DNA of 6,207 nucleotides from positions 5,729-11,935 of the forward strand of contig DOBD01000025.1 in the NCBI GenBank assembly GCA_003506275.1. Reading direction: 5' to 3'. Shown here piece by piece: positions 1 to 6,207 of this stretch (its first letter is position 1; each line of letters begins with the position of its first letter). Both the position numbers and the translations under genes were made by a program. The DNA is from Bacteroidales bacterium (lineage in GTDB: Bacteria; Bacteroidota; Bacteroidia; Bacteroidales; UBA1402). The notes under the pieces were generated by a model. That model did no database searches. It was not told the origin of the DNA and was given only the letters and a program-made list of their open reading frames with translations.

Positions 1-876
1 ACGTTTCTCAGCCAGAAACACCCCACCAAGGATGAGCAGGCAGCCGACCAGGGCAATCAGCGTGATGCGTTCCTGTATCAGGATGGCCGAAGCAACCAGA
101 GTTACCACAGGACCCAGGTAGATGTAATTGGTAACACGCAGCACACCCAGTTTACGGGTGGCCAGGTTCCAAGCCAGAAAACACAACATGGAAGCGATCA
201 GCCCCAGGAAAAGCAGGTTTAAGCCCACGATGGGTTGAATCAGAACATTCCAGGGCGCAGACAGGGGGTGAAAGATGAAATCGGGCAAGATGGTGAGGAG
301 ACCGTAAAAGAAGACCTTGCGGGTGATGAAAAGCGTGTCGTAACGCCCACTCAAGGACTTCAGGATGTTGCCGTAAAAAGCCCACATAAGGGCAGCCATG
401 ATGGTCAGAAAATCACCCAAGGGATTCAACTTGAGCACGACACCGCCGTTGTAGACCACCATGGCCACACCGACGAAAGCTATCAAGGAGCCTGTCATCA
501 GGTAGCGTCCCAGGGCCTCACCACGATGGATGGCTTTGTGTATCAAGGTGGTCAGGATGGGCGCCACGCTTAGAATCAAGGATACATTGGACGCCTGTGT
601 AAAGGTGAGGGCCGTATTCTCAAACAGAAAGTACAGCGAACCACCGGTCATGCCGGCCAGCAGCATGAGCCCTTCATCCTTGATCGACGCAGCAAACAGC
701 CGGTTGTGGCTAAGCAGCACCAAGGGAACGTACGCCAGTGCAAAGCGGCAGAAGAAGATACTGGAAGGGCTCAATCCATGGTTTATCAAGACCTTGGTCG
801 AGATGAATGTGATACCCCAGATGACTATGGTCACGATGGCCATCACATGATACCAGAAACGGGTGGCGGAGGGCAT
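1..876 (-). CDS. EamA/DMT-superfamily transporter, 3' end cut by window edge
   Basis: An open frame of 292 codons runs from an ATG at 876-874 off the left edge without a stop. The protein is very hydrophobic, with about ten membrane segments near residues 11-31, 38-56, 69-88, 97-115, 125-143, 153-173, 187-204, 216-236, 248-267 and 271-288. They form two similar halves, the tandem EamA repeat. Typical family stretches are IWGITFISTKVL in helix 1, ENTALTFTQASNVSLILSVA leading into helix 4, and its counterpart around residues 236-270, which ends in the usual glutamate of LIQERI. Family members have about 290-310 residues, so only a few C-terminal residues are missing. DMT proteins are inner-membrane exporters or exchangers of small metabolites such as amino acids; the substrate cannot be read from sequence. 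The start is supported by the hydrophobic onset shortly after it and by a perfect TAnnTTTG box 20 bases upstream. No Shine-Dalgarno sequence is present. Family assignment is firm; function is open. Confidence 0.92.
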   Translation of the reverse strand, partial: MPSATRFWYHVMAIVTIVIWGITFISTKVLINHGLSPSSIFFCRFALAYVPLVLLSHNRLFAASIKDEGLMLLAGMTGGSLYFLFENTALTFTQASNVSLILSVAPILTTLIHKAIHRGEALGRYLMTGSLIAFVGVAMVVYNGGVVLKLNPLGDFLTIMAALMWAFYGNILKSLSGRYDTLFITRKVFFYGLLTILPDFIFHPLSAPWNVLIQPIVGLNLLFLGLIASMLCFLAWNLATRKLGVLRVTNYIYLGPVVTLVASAILIQERITLIALVGCLLILGGVFLAEKR

Positions 877-896
877 AACTGTCGTTCAATGGAGCA

Positions 897-904
897 CAAA
901 AGTA
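897..904 (-). promoter_or_regulatory. Bacteroidota-type -7 box for the EamA gene
   Basis: On the minus strand the sequence reads TACTTTTG, a perfect match to the TAnnTTTG element used by the primary sigma factor of Bacteroidota. It ends 20 bases before the ATG of the transporter gene, so the leader would be only about 12-16 bases. The -33 TTTG partner is weak: the nearest match is TTTC at the end of an eight-base T run, about 22 bases upstream. Placement is inferred from motif and position only. Confidence 0.5.
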
Positions 905-969
905 GCCATTAGAATTGATCCATCGTGAAAAAAAAGCGGTTGACTGGTAGGAAACAATGAAAAAACGGC

Positions 970-977
970 TACATTTG
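970..977 (+). promoter_or_regulatory. Bacteroidota-type -7 box for the DUF2147 gene
   Basis: The plus strand reads TACATTTG, a perfect TAnnTTTG match, 46 bases before the ATG at 1024; this predicts a leader of about 40 bases. No TTTG lies at the expected 19-21 base distance upstream; the nearest resemblance is GTTG at 939-942, too far away. An alternative reading takes the TTTG at 974-977 as the -33 element with a poor -7 at 993-1001. Start of transcription is therefore uncertain. Confidence 0.4.
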
Positions 978-1023
978 ACCTCACCCCCACCTTAATCTTT
1001 ACAATCAAACACACTTGAACCCT

Positions 1024-1500
1024 ATGAAAAAGACCTCATTACTCCTCTGCTTGATGGGCCTCTTAGGCTTGATGGGCACTGCTGTGTATGCTCAGACACC
1101 GGCCGCCGACAAAATCCTGGGCGTCTATTCCACGTTCAACGAAGATACTGGCCTGGAAAATTCCAGGATACAAATCTTCAAGGCCACGAACGGCAAGTAC
1201 TATGGAAAAATCATCTGGCTTAAAGAGCCCAATGAAAACGAAAAGCCCAAGGTGGATGACCAGAATCCGGATAAAGCGTTGCAGAACAAACCCATCATAG
1301 GATTGCAGCTGCTCAAGGCCTTTGTGTACGATGAAAAATCCGGCGAATGGAAGGATGGCTCCATCTATGATCCCGACAACGGCAAGACATATAATTGTTT
1401 CATGAAGTTGGATGGTGACAAGCACCTGAAAATCCGCGGATTTATTGGTAAGGCCTGGATGGGATTAGGACGTACCACTACCTGGACCCGATACGAATAA
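1024..1500 (+). CDS. Secreted DUF2147-family protein
   Basis: The 158-residue product begins with a classical Sec signal peptide: MKK, a leucine-rich core at residues 5-19, and a VYA cleavage motif predicting a cut after Ala23. No lipobox cysteine is present, so the mature protein of about 135 residues should be soluble in the periplasm or exported. The mature part matches DUF2147 as I know it: ILGVYST at 31-37, YGKIIWLKEP at 60-69, a DQNPD element at 79-83, PIIGLQLLKAF at 90-100, GSIYDPDNGKTY at 112-123, and the C-terminal GRTTTWTRY. The family folds as a small beta barrel, and its molecular role is unknown. An in-frame TTG at 1015 would add three residues, but the ATG places MKK at the n-region of the signal peptide and is preferred. 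There is no Shine-Dalgarno sequence. The gene stands alone on its strand, and its TAA abuts the stop of the converging gene with no spacer. Confidence 0.9.
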   Translation: MKKTSLLLCLMGLLGLMGTAVYAQTPAADKILGVYSTFNEDTGLENSRIQIFKATNGKYYGKIIWLKEPNENEKPKVDDQNPDKALQNKPIIGLQLLKAFVYDEKSGEWKDGSIYDPDNGKTYNCFMKLDGDKHLKIRGFIGKAWMGLGRTTTWTRYE

Positions 1501-3420
1501 TCAAAGCTGCAGACTGAGCCAGCGATCCGATTTTTCCTCCAACTCGACAGCCAATACTGACAACCGTTTGGCGTGCTGTTCGATTTCGTTTCCCGGGCAG
1601 GTACCTGAGCTTAAGGCGGTCTCTATGGCCGCCTTTTCTGTTTCCAGCGCTTCAATGGCTGCTTCCAGGGCTTCCAACTCACGTTGTTCCTTATAGCTCA
1701 ACTTTTTGGGTTTATCAGGGGAGGCTTCTGGTTGAACAATGGATGGAATGCCTTGCTTGGCTTTCCGAGTCTCTTTGGTGGCATCCTTTTGCTTGCGTGC
1801 ATCCTCTTCTTGCTTGTCCCTCCAATGCCTGTATTGGGTGTAATTACCAGGGAAATCCCTGACCTTGCCGGCCCCTTCAAAGACCAACAGGTGTTCGACA
1901 ATCTTGTCCATAAAGTACCTGTCGTGAGAAACCACCAATACACAACCTTTGAAGTGCTTCAGGTAGTCTTCCAGGATATTCAACGTCAGGATATCGAGGT
2001 CGTTGGTGGGCTCGTCCAGAACCAGGAAGTTGGGATTGCGCATCAGAACCGTGCAGAGGTAAAGCCGTCGCTTTTCCCCTCCACTGAGTTTATGGACGTA
2101 ATTATGTTGTGTTTCAGGCGTAAACAGGAAATGTTGGAGAAATTGCGAGGCCGACAACTTCTTGCCATCGCCCAGGCTGATTTCCTCGGCCACGTCCCTG
2201 ACCACATCGATGACTTTCATCTGCTCGTTGAAAGCCAGGCCTGCCTGGCTGTAATAGGCAAAGGACACGGTTTCACCGATGTCGAAACGTCCGCTGTCGG
2301 GTTGCTCCTCGCCCATCAACATGCGTAGAAAGGTCGATTTTCCAGTGCCGTTGCGGCCAACGATGCCCACCTTTTCATACCGGGCCATGTTGTAGTAAAA
2401 CTGATCGAGCAAGACCAGGTCGCCATAGGCCTTGGATACGTATGTTGCCTCTACGATCTTGGAACCCAAATAGGCTGCCTTCACGTTCAGGCGCACTTGC
2501 TCCTCCTTGCGTTTGCCGGCCACTTTATCTTCAAGGTCGTAAAAAGCGTCAATGCGCGATTTGGCCTTAGTGGCCCTGGCTTGTGGCATACGGCGCATCC
2601 AGTCCAGTTCCTTGCGAAAAAGGTTGTTGGCCCTGTCCAACTCAGCGTTGAATACATCCAACCTTTCCTGGTGTTTTTCCAGGTAGTAGGCGTAATTGCC
2701 GGCATAAGTGAATAATTGCCCCTGGTCCAACTCAAGAATAACGTTGCAGACCCTGTCCAGAAAATAGCGGTCGTGGGTCACCATAAGCAGGGTGATACCG
2801 GATCGGGTCAAGTATTGCTCCAGCCACTCCACCATATCCAAATCAAGGTGGTTGGTGGGCTCATCAAGGATCAGTAGGTCTGGTTCGGTGATCAGGGCAT
2901 TGGCGAGCGCTACCCGTTTAAGCTGCCCGCCTGAAAGTTGTTCAACCGGTTGATCTACCTGAGTGATGCTGAGTTTGGTCAGAATCTGCCGAACCCTGAC
3001 CTCATAGTCCCAGGCTTTGTGGTAATCCATCAGGTGCATCACCTCTTCCAGGGTCTCCCCCTCAGGCTGTGTCTTGCCGGTAGCTTCCCGCAACATCCAG
3101 GCTTCATAGCGGGATAAAGCCCGTAAAATGTCATTATCGGATAAGAAACAGGCTTCCAATACGCTCATGCCGATGGGAAAACGAGGATCCTGTTCCAGGT
3201 AGCTCACCCGCAGGCCGCGACGGTAGACCACTGTCCCGCTGTCGGCGTCTTCCCTGCCCGCCAGCACATTGAGCAAGGTGGTCTTGCCCGTGCCGTTCTT
3301 GGCTATCAAGGCCACCCGTTGGCCTTCGGACAATCCGAACGAAAGGTTTTCAAACAATACTAAATCGCCAAAGGCTTTGCCCAGGTTTTCCACCTGAAGG
3401 TAACTGATGGGATTAGCCAT
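1501..3420 (-). CDS. uup: Uup-like ABC-F ATPase
   Basis: A complete 639-residue protein with two ABC domains and no membrane segments, which defines the ABC-F group; E. coli Uup is about the same length. Domain 1 has its Walker A at 40-47 (AKNGTGKT), signature LSGGQ at 162-166, Walker B and catalytic Glu187, and switch His216. A charged helical linker at about 241-320 with a conserved-looking WMRRMPQARATKAKSRI stretch corresponds to the tRNA-contacting P-site motif of ABC-F proteins. Domain 2 has GRNGTGKS at 355-362, LSGGE at 445-449, Glu470 and His499. The tail from about 572 is rich in Glu, Ala, Lys and Leu and looks like the antiparallel coiled coil of Uup. ABC-F proteins bind the ribosomal E site. 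E. coli Uup is also linked to transposon excision and branched DNA. The ATG lies inside the end of uvrA, with an 8-base overlap and no Shine-Dalgarno sequence, so translation is probably coupled. A different ABC-F subgroup remains possible, but the C-terminal coiled coil favours Uup. Confidence 0.88.
   Translation of the reverse strand: MANPISYLQVENLGKAFGDLVLFENLSFGLSEGQRVALIAKNGTGKTTLLNVLAGREDADSGTVVYRRGLRVSYLEQDPRFPIGMSVLEACFLSDNDILRALSRYEAWMLREATGKTQPEGETLEEVMHLMDYHKAWDYEVRVRQILTKLSITQVDQPVEQLSGGQLKRVALANALITEPDLLILDEPTNHLDLDMVEWLEQYLTRSGITLLMVTHDRYFLDRVCNVILELDQGQLFTYAGNYAYYLEKHQERLDVFNAELDRANNLFRKELDWMRRMPQARATKAKSRIDAFYDLEDKVAGKRKEEQVRLNVKAAYLGSKIVEATYVSKAYGDLVLLDQFYYNMARYEKVGIVGRNGTGKSTFLRMLMGEEQPDSGRFDIGETVSFAYYSQAGLAFNEQMKVIDVVRDVAEEISLGDGKKLSASQFLQHFLFTPETQHNYVHKLSGGEKRRLYLCTVLMRNPNFLVLDEPTNDLDILTLNILEDYLKHFKGCVLVVSHDRYFMDKIVEHLLVFEGAGKVRDFPGNYTQYRHWRDKQEEDARKQKDATKETRKAKQGIPSIVQPEASPDKPKKLSYKEQRELEALEAAIEALETEKAAIETALSSGTCPGNEIEQHAKRLSVLAVELEEKSDRWLSLQL
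1613..1640 (+). terminator. Possible terminator for the DUF2147 transcript, inside the converging gene
   Basis: AAGGCGG at 1613-1619 and CCGCCTT at 1629-1635 pair perfectly over seven bases around a nine-base loop, and the plus strand continues TTCTG, giving a run of four T at 1634-1637. It lies about 113 bases beyond the DUF2147 stop, on the strand antisense to the 3' part of the uup-like gene. The T run is short and partly within the stem, so this is only a candidate; codon constraint alone could have produced it. Confidence 0.25.
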
Positions 3421-6207
3421 GGTTGCAGGGAGTTGAATGTTCGGCCTCCAGCACCTCTTTCAAATAGACGGCAGTATGGCTTTCTTGTTGATGGATCAGA
3501 TCTTCAGGGGGGCCGCTGAATAGGAGTCGCCCTCCCAGTCTGCCTCCCTCAGGGCCGATATCGATGAGGTGGTCGGCCAGTTTGATCACATCCAGGTTGT
3601 GCTCGATGATGACCACGGTGTTGCCTTTGTTGACCAGGCGGTTCAGGACGGCCATCAAAACCTTAATATCTTCAAAATGCAGTCCTGTGGTGGGTTCATC
3701 CAACACGTAGAGGGTTTTGCCGGTGTCCTTTTTGGCGAGCTCTGCGGCCAGTTTGACCCGCTGGTTTTCCCCGCCCGACAAGGTGTTGGATGGTTGGCCC
3801 AAGCGCAGATAACCCAACCCGACATCCTGCAAGGTCTTGATCTTTCGGCGAATAGATGGCTGATTATCAAAGAATTCCACGGCCATATTGATGGTCATAT
3901 CCAGGACATCGGCGATGGATTTACCCTTGAATCGCACCTCCAGTGTTTCCCTGTTGTAGCGTTTGCCGTGACAATCCTCGCAAGGCACCAGGACATCAGG
4001 TAGGAAATTCATTTCGATGGTCTTGTAGCCATTGCCCTTGCAGGTTTCGCAGCGGCCTCCGGTTACGTTGAAGGAAAATCGTCCCGGTTTGTAGCCCCTG
4101 ATCTTGGCCTCTGGCAGGTTGACGTAGAGGTTGCGGATGTCGGAAAACACCCCCGTGTAAGTGGCCGGATTGGAGCGTGGGGTCCGCCCCAGGGGAGATT
4201 GGTCCACGTTGATGATTTTATCAATGTGTTCGATGCCTTCCAGGCTGTCATAGGTCAGCGGTTCTTGCAGGGAACGGTAGAAATGCTGACTGAGAATGGG
4301 CTGCAAGGTTTCGTTGATCAAGGATGATTTGCCGCTACCGGATACGCCCGTTACGACAATCATCTTTCCAAGAGGAAACTCTACGTCAATGTTTTTCAAG
4401 TTGTTGCCCTTGCATCCTTTAAGTAGTAGTTTATATCCGTTTCCCTGGCGGCGTTGCGTGGGAAGTTCGATGCAACGGCGGCCATTGAGGTAATCGGCCG
4501 TCAGGGTGCTGGCCTGCAACAATTCGGTGGGCGTACCGGCAAACACAATCTCTCCTCCCAACCTGCCGGCTTTCGGACCAAGGTCGATCACGTAATCCGA
4601 TGCCAGCATCATTTCCTTGTCGTGTTCCACGACCACCACCGAATTGCCGTTATCCCTGAGAGCCTGGAGGGAGCGAATCAACCGTATGTTATCGCGTTGG
4701 TGCAGGCCGATGCTGGGTTCATCCAGGATGTAGAGGACATTGACCAGTTGCGACCCAATCTGGGTTGCCAGGCGAATACGTTGACTCTCACCACCAGACA
4801 GACTGGCTGAAGCCCTGTTCAAGGCCAGGTAATCCAATCCCACGTCCAGCAGGAAGCGAAGACGGGAACGTATTTCCTTCAGTATTTCCGTGGCAATGGC
4901 CAGTTGCTTGGGTGACAGGTGGCTTTCCAGGTCTTCCAACCAGGTATACAGGTCGGTCAGATCCATTTCAGCCAGTTCGGCGATGTTTTTTTCGTTCAGC
5001 CTGAAATGCAGGGCTTCCTTATTGAGGCGGCTGCCATGACAGGTGGGACAGGTGGCCGATGAAATGAACTGGGCTGCCCATTTCTGAGCGTCCGAAGGAG
5101 CGTCATCATCCTGTTGGGAGAGAATAAACTTAATCACTCCTTCAAATTCAACAAAATAATTGGATCGTCCCAGTGAGTGGTTTTTGATGTTCAATCGATC
5201 ATCCGATCCGTTGAGGATGTCGTCCATCGCCTCCTCAGGTAAGTCCTCGATGGGTGTCTTGAGCGTAAAGCCGTGTTTCTCGGCAATAGCCTCCAGTTGC
5301 CAGAATAACAGCACGTCCTTGTACTTGCCGATGGGAACAATGCCACCGTTGTGAATGGACAGGTGCTTGTCCGGAATGATTTTATCGATGTCCACCACAT
5401 TGACAACCCCCAGTCCCTTACAGCGGGGACACATGCCCTGGGGTGCATTAAACGAAAAGTTGTTGGGCGCCGGCTCGCTGTACGACAATCCTGTCGTGGG
5501 GCACATCAGGTGCCGGCTAAAATAACGCGGCTGCAAAAGGATGGCATCCTTTTGAGGGATGGCATCCTTTTCGAGGACCATGATGACACCGTCGCCCTTG
5601 TCCATGGCCAATCGGAGGCTATCCTTGAGGCGTTTGGTGTCTTTTTCCGTAACTTCCAGCTTATCAATCACCACTTCGACGTCGTGATTCTTGTAGCGAT
5701 CCAGGCGCAACCCGGGAAGGATTTCACGTAGCTCTCCGTCCACCCGAACGTTTAGAAAGCCCTTTTTTCGCAGGGTCTCAAACAATTCCTTGTAATGCCC
5801 TTTACGAGAGCGGACCACCGGGGCCAGCAGGAAAATGCGCTTGCCTTCGTAATCCTTCAGGATCAAGTCGAGGATTTGCTGTTCGGTGTACCGCACCATC
5901 TTCTCCCCCGTTGCGTGCGAATACGCATCGCCAGCTCTGGCAAAAAGCAACCGCAGAAAATCATAGACTTCGGTGGTTGTACCCACAGTGGAACGAGGAT
6001 TGCGGTTGGTCGATTTCTGTTCGATGGCGATTACGGGGCTCAGCCCTGTGATGTTGTCGACATCTGGACGTTCCAGGTTGCCCAGGTAATGCCTGGCGTA
6101 CGAAGAAAAGGTTTCGATGTAACGACGTTGGCCTTCAGCAAACAAGGTGTCGAAAGCCAGGGAGGATTTCCCGCTGCCACTCAAGCCGGTGAAAACCACC
6201 AGTTGGT
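3413..6207 (-). CDS. uvrA: UvrA, excinuclease ABC subunit A, 5' end cut by window edge
   Basis: UvrA is the ATPase dimer that finds bulky DNA lesions and loads UvrB in nucleotide excision repair. About 930 residues are visible, reading in from the right edge with QLVVFTGLSGSGKSS; roughly the first 20-25 residues are missing. Numbering from the Val codon at 6199-6197: Walker A of ABC I at 5-13, UvrB-binding region at about 120-230 containing LLAPVVRSRKG, LSGGE at 467-471, Walker B with Glu494, second Walker A at 618-626, DQSPLGRTPRSNPATYTGVF at 666-685, C-terminal zinc module Cys717, Cys720, Cys740 and Cys743, LSGGE at 807-811, and Glu835 followed by PTTGLH. The UvrB-binding region marks it as the repair-type UvrA rather than the UvrA2 paralogue. 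Two oddities: the first zinc module has CPTT where E. coli has CPIC, and residues 211-221 hold a six-residue tandem duplication. The stop TAA lies inside the start of the uup-like gene. Confidence 0.97.
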   Translation of the reverse strand, partial: QLVVFTGLSGSGKSSLAFDTLFAEGQRRYIETFSSYARHYLGNLERPDVDNITGLSPVIAIEQKSTNRNPRSTVGTTTEVYDFLRLLFARAGDAYSHATGEKMVRYTEQQILDLILKDYEGKRIFLLAPVVRSRKGHYKELFETLRKKGFLNVRVDGELREILPGLRLDRYKNHDVEVVIDKLEVTEKDTKRLKDSLRLAMDKGDGVIMVLEKDAIPQKDAILLQPRYFSRHLMCPTTGLSYSEPAPNNFSFNAPQGMCPRCKGLGVVNVVDIDKIIPDKHLSIHNGGIVPIGKYKDVLLFWQLEAIAEKHGFTLKTPIEDLPEEAMDDILNGSDDRLNIKNHSLGRSNYFVEFEGVIKFILSQQDDDAPSDAQKWAAQFISSATCPTCHGSRLNKEALHFRLNEKNIAELAEMDLTDLYTWLEDLESHLSPKQLAIATEILKEIRSRLRFLLDVGLDYLALNRASASLSGGESQRIRLATQIGSQLVNVLYILDEPSIGLHQRDNIRLIRSLQALRDNGNSVVVVEHDKEMMLASDYVIDLGPKAGRLGGEIVFAGTPTELLQASTLTADYLNGRRCIELPTQRRQGNGYKLLLKGCKGNNLKNIDVEFPLGKMIVVTGVSGSGKSSLINETLQPILSQHFYRSLQEPLTYDSLEGIEHIDKIINVDQSPLGRTPRSNPATYTGVFSDIRNLYVNLPEAKIRGYKPGRFSFNVTGGRCETCKGNGYKTIEMNFLPDVLVPCEDCHGKRYNRETLEVRFKGKSIADVLDMTINMAVEFFDNQPSIRRKIKTLQDVGLGYLRLGQPSNTLSGGENQRVKLAAELAKKDTGKTLYVLDEPTTGLHFEDIKVLMAVLNRLVNKGNTVVIIEHNLDVIKLADHLIDIGPEGGRLGGRLLFSGPPEDLIHQQESHTAVYLKEVLEAEHSTPCNHG
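5539..5571 (-). repeat. Short in-frame direct repeat within uvrA
   Basis: The 15-base unit AAAAGGATGCCATCC occurs on the minus strand at 5571-5557 and again at 5553-5539, separated by CTC, giving an 18-base period. It encodes the tandem residues KDAIPQ KDAIL at about 212-221 of the visible UvrA. Because the period is six codons the frame is kept. The second copy with its flank (5535-5553) is also a perfect inverted repeat with nine-base arms around one central base. Confidence 0.85.

Noticed and set aside
235..850. Overlapping plus-strand open frames of 112 and 106 codons near the left edge
   Set aside because: They are antisense to the EamA transporter, which reads through 292 codons with ten hydrophobic segments and a matching promoter box. 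The plus-strand products show no recognisable features.
1015..1017. TTG as the start of the DUF2147 gene
   Set aside because: The ATG at 1024 gives a signal peptide beginning MKK; the TTG would only add Met-Asn-Pro in front of it, with no ribosome binding site to favour it.
1430..1443. Perfect 14-base palindrome AAATCCGCGGATTT near the end of the DUF2147 gene, considered as a terminator for the uup operon
   Set aside because: As RNA it gives only a five-pair, mostly A-U stem around CGCG, followed on the minus strand by a single unpaired U beyond the stem; too weak to call.
1684..2328. A 214-codon open frame on the plus strand, antisense to the uup-like gene
   Set aside because: It lies wholly within a well-supported ABC-F gene whose motifs are intact, its product resembles no family I know, and its residue make-up is what a shadow frame of that gene would give.
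3461..3468. Near-match to a -7 box (TCTATTTG, minus strand) 40 bases before the uup-like start, considered as an internal promoter
   Set aside because: It misses one consensus base, has no TTTG at 19-21 bases upstream, and lies in uvrA coding sequence; the overlap with uvrA already explains expression.
3569..5731. Several plus-strand open frames of 65 to 144 codons across uvrA
   Set aside because: All are antisense to uvrA, whose ABC and zinc motifs are continuous over the whole stretch.
6197..6199. GTG as the start of uvrA
   Set aside because: The codon is the second Val of the conserved LVVFTGLSGSGKSS strand leading into the Walker A. The frame continues upstream with Gln-Leu to the window edge, so the real start lies outside.

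Overview
The window reads as an ordinary chromosomal segment of a bacterium of roughly even base composition, most likely a member of the Bacteroidota. The clues are two perfect TAnnTTTG boxes (the Bacteroidota -7 promoter element) facing away from each other in the only real intergenic gap, no Shine-Dalgarno sequence before any of the three visible starts, a small secreted DUF2147 protein, and the sequence style of the UvrA and ABC-F proteins. I cannot place it below phylum level.

Layout from left to right. Positions 1-876 (minus strand) carry almost all of a ten-helix EamA/DMT-family membrane transporter whose last few codons lie beyond the left edge. Positions 877-1023 are a divergent promoter region. 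Positions 1024-1500 (plus) encode a 158-residue exported DUF2147 protein. It meets the next gene tail to tail with no base between the two stop codons. Positions 1501-3420 (minus) encode a complete Uup-like ABC-F ATPase with two ABC domains and a C-terminal coiled coil. Positions 3413-6207 (minus) encode the DNA-damage sensor UvrA, complete at its C-terminus but lacking about the first 20-25 residues at the right edge. uvrA and the uup-like gene overlap by 8 bases and are probably translated from one mRNA, with uvrA first.

The uvrA-uup pair is the only functional unit I can support. UvrA starts nucleotide excision repair. Uup-type proteins act on translating ribosomes and, in E. coli, also affect transposon excision and branched DNA. 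The transporter and the DUF2147 protein share a promoter gap but run in opposite directions, and nothing visible ties them to repair. I found no mobile element, CRISPR array, RNA gene or attachment site, and no clear sign of a new system. The points worth checking are a missing zinc ligand in UvrA, a short in-frame duplication in UvrA that forms a palindrome, the overlapping gene pair, and the tail-to-tail junction without a terminator.
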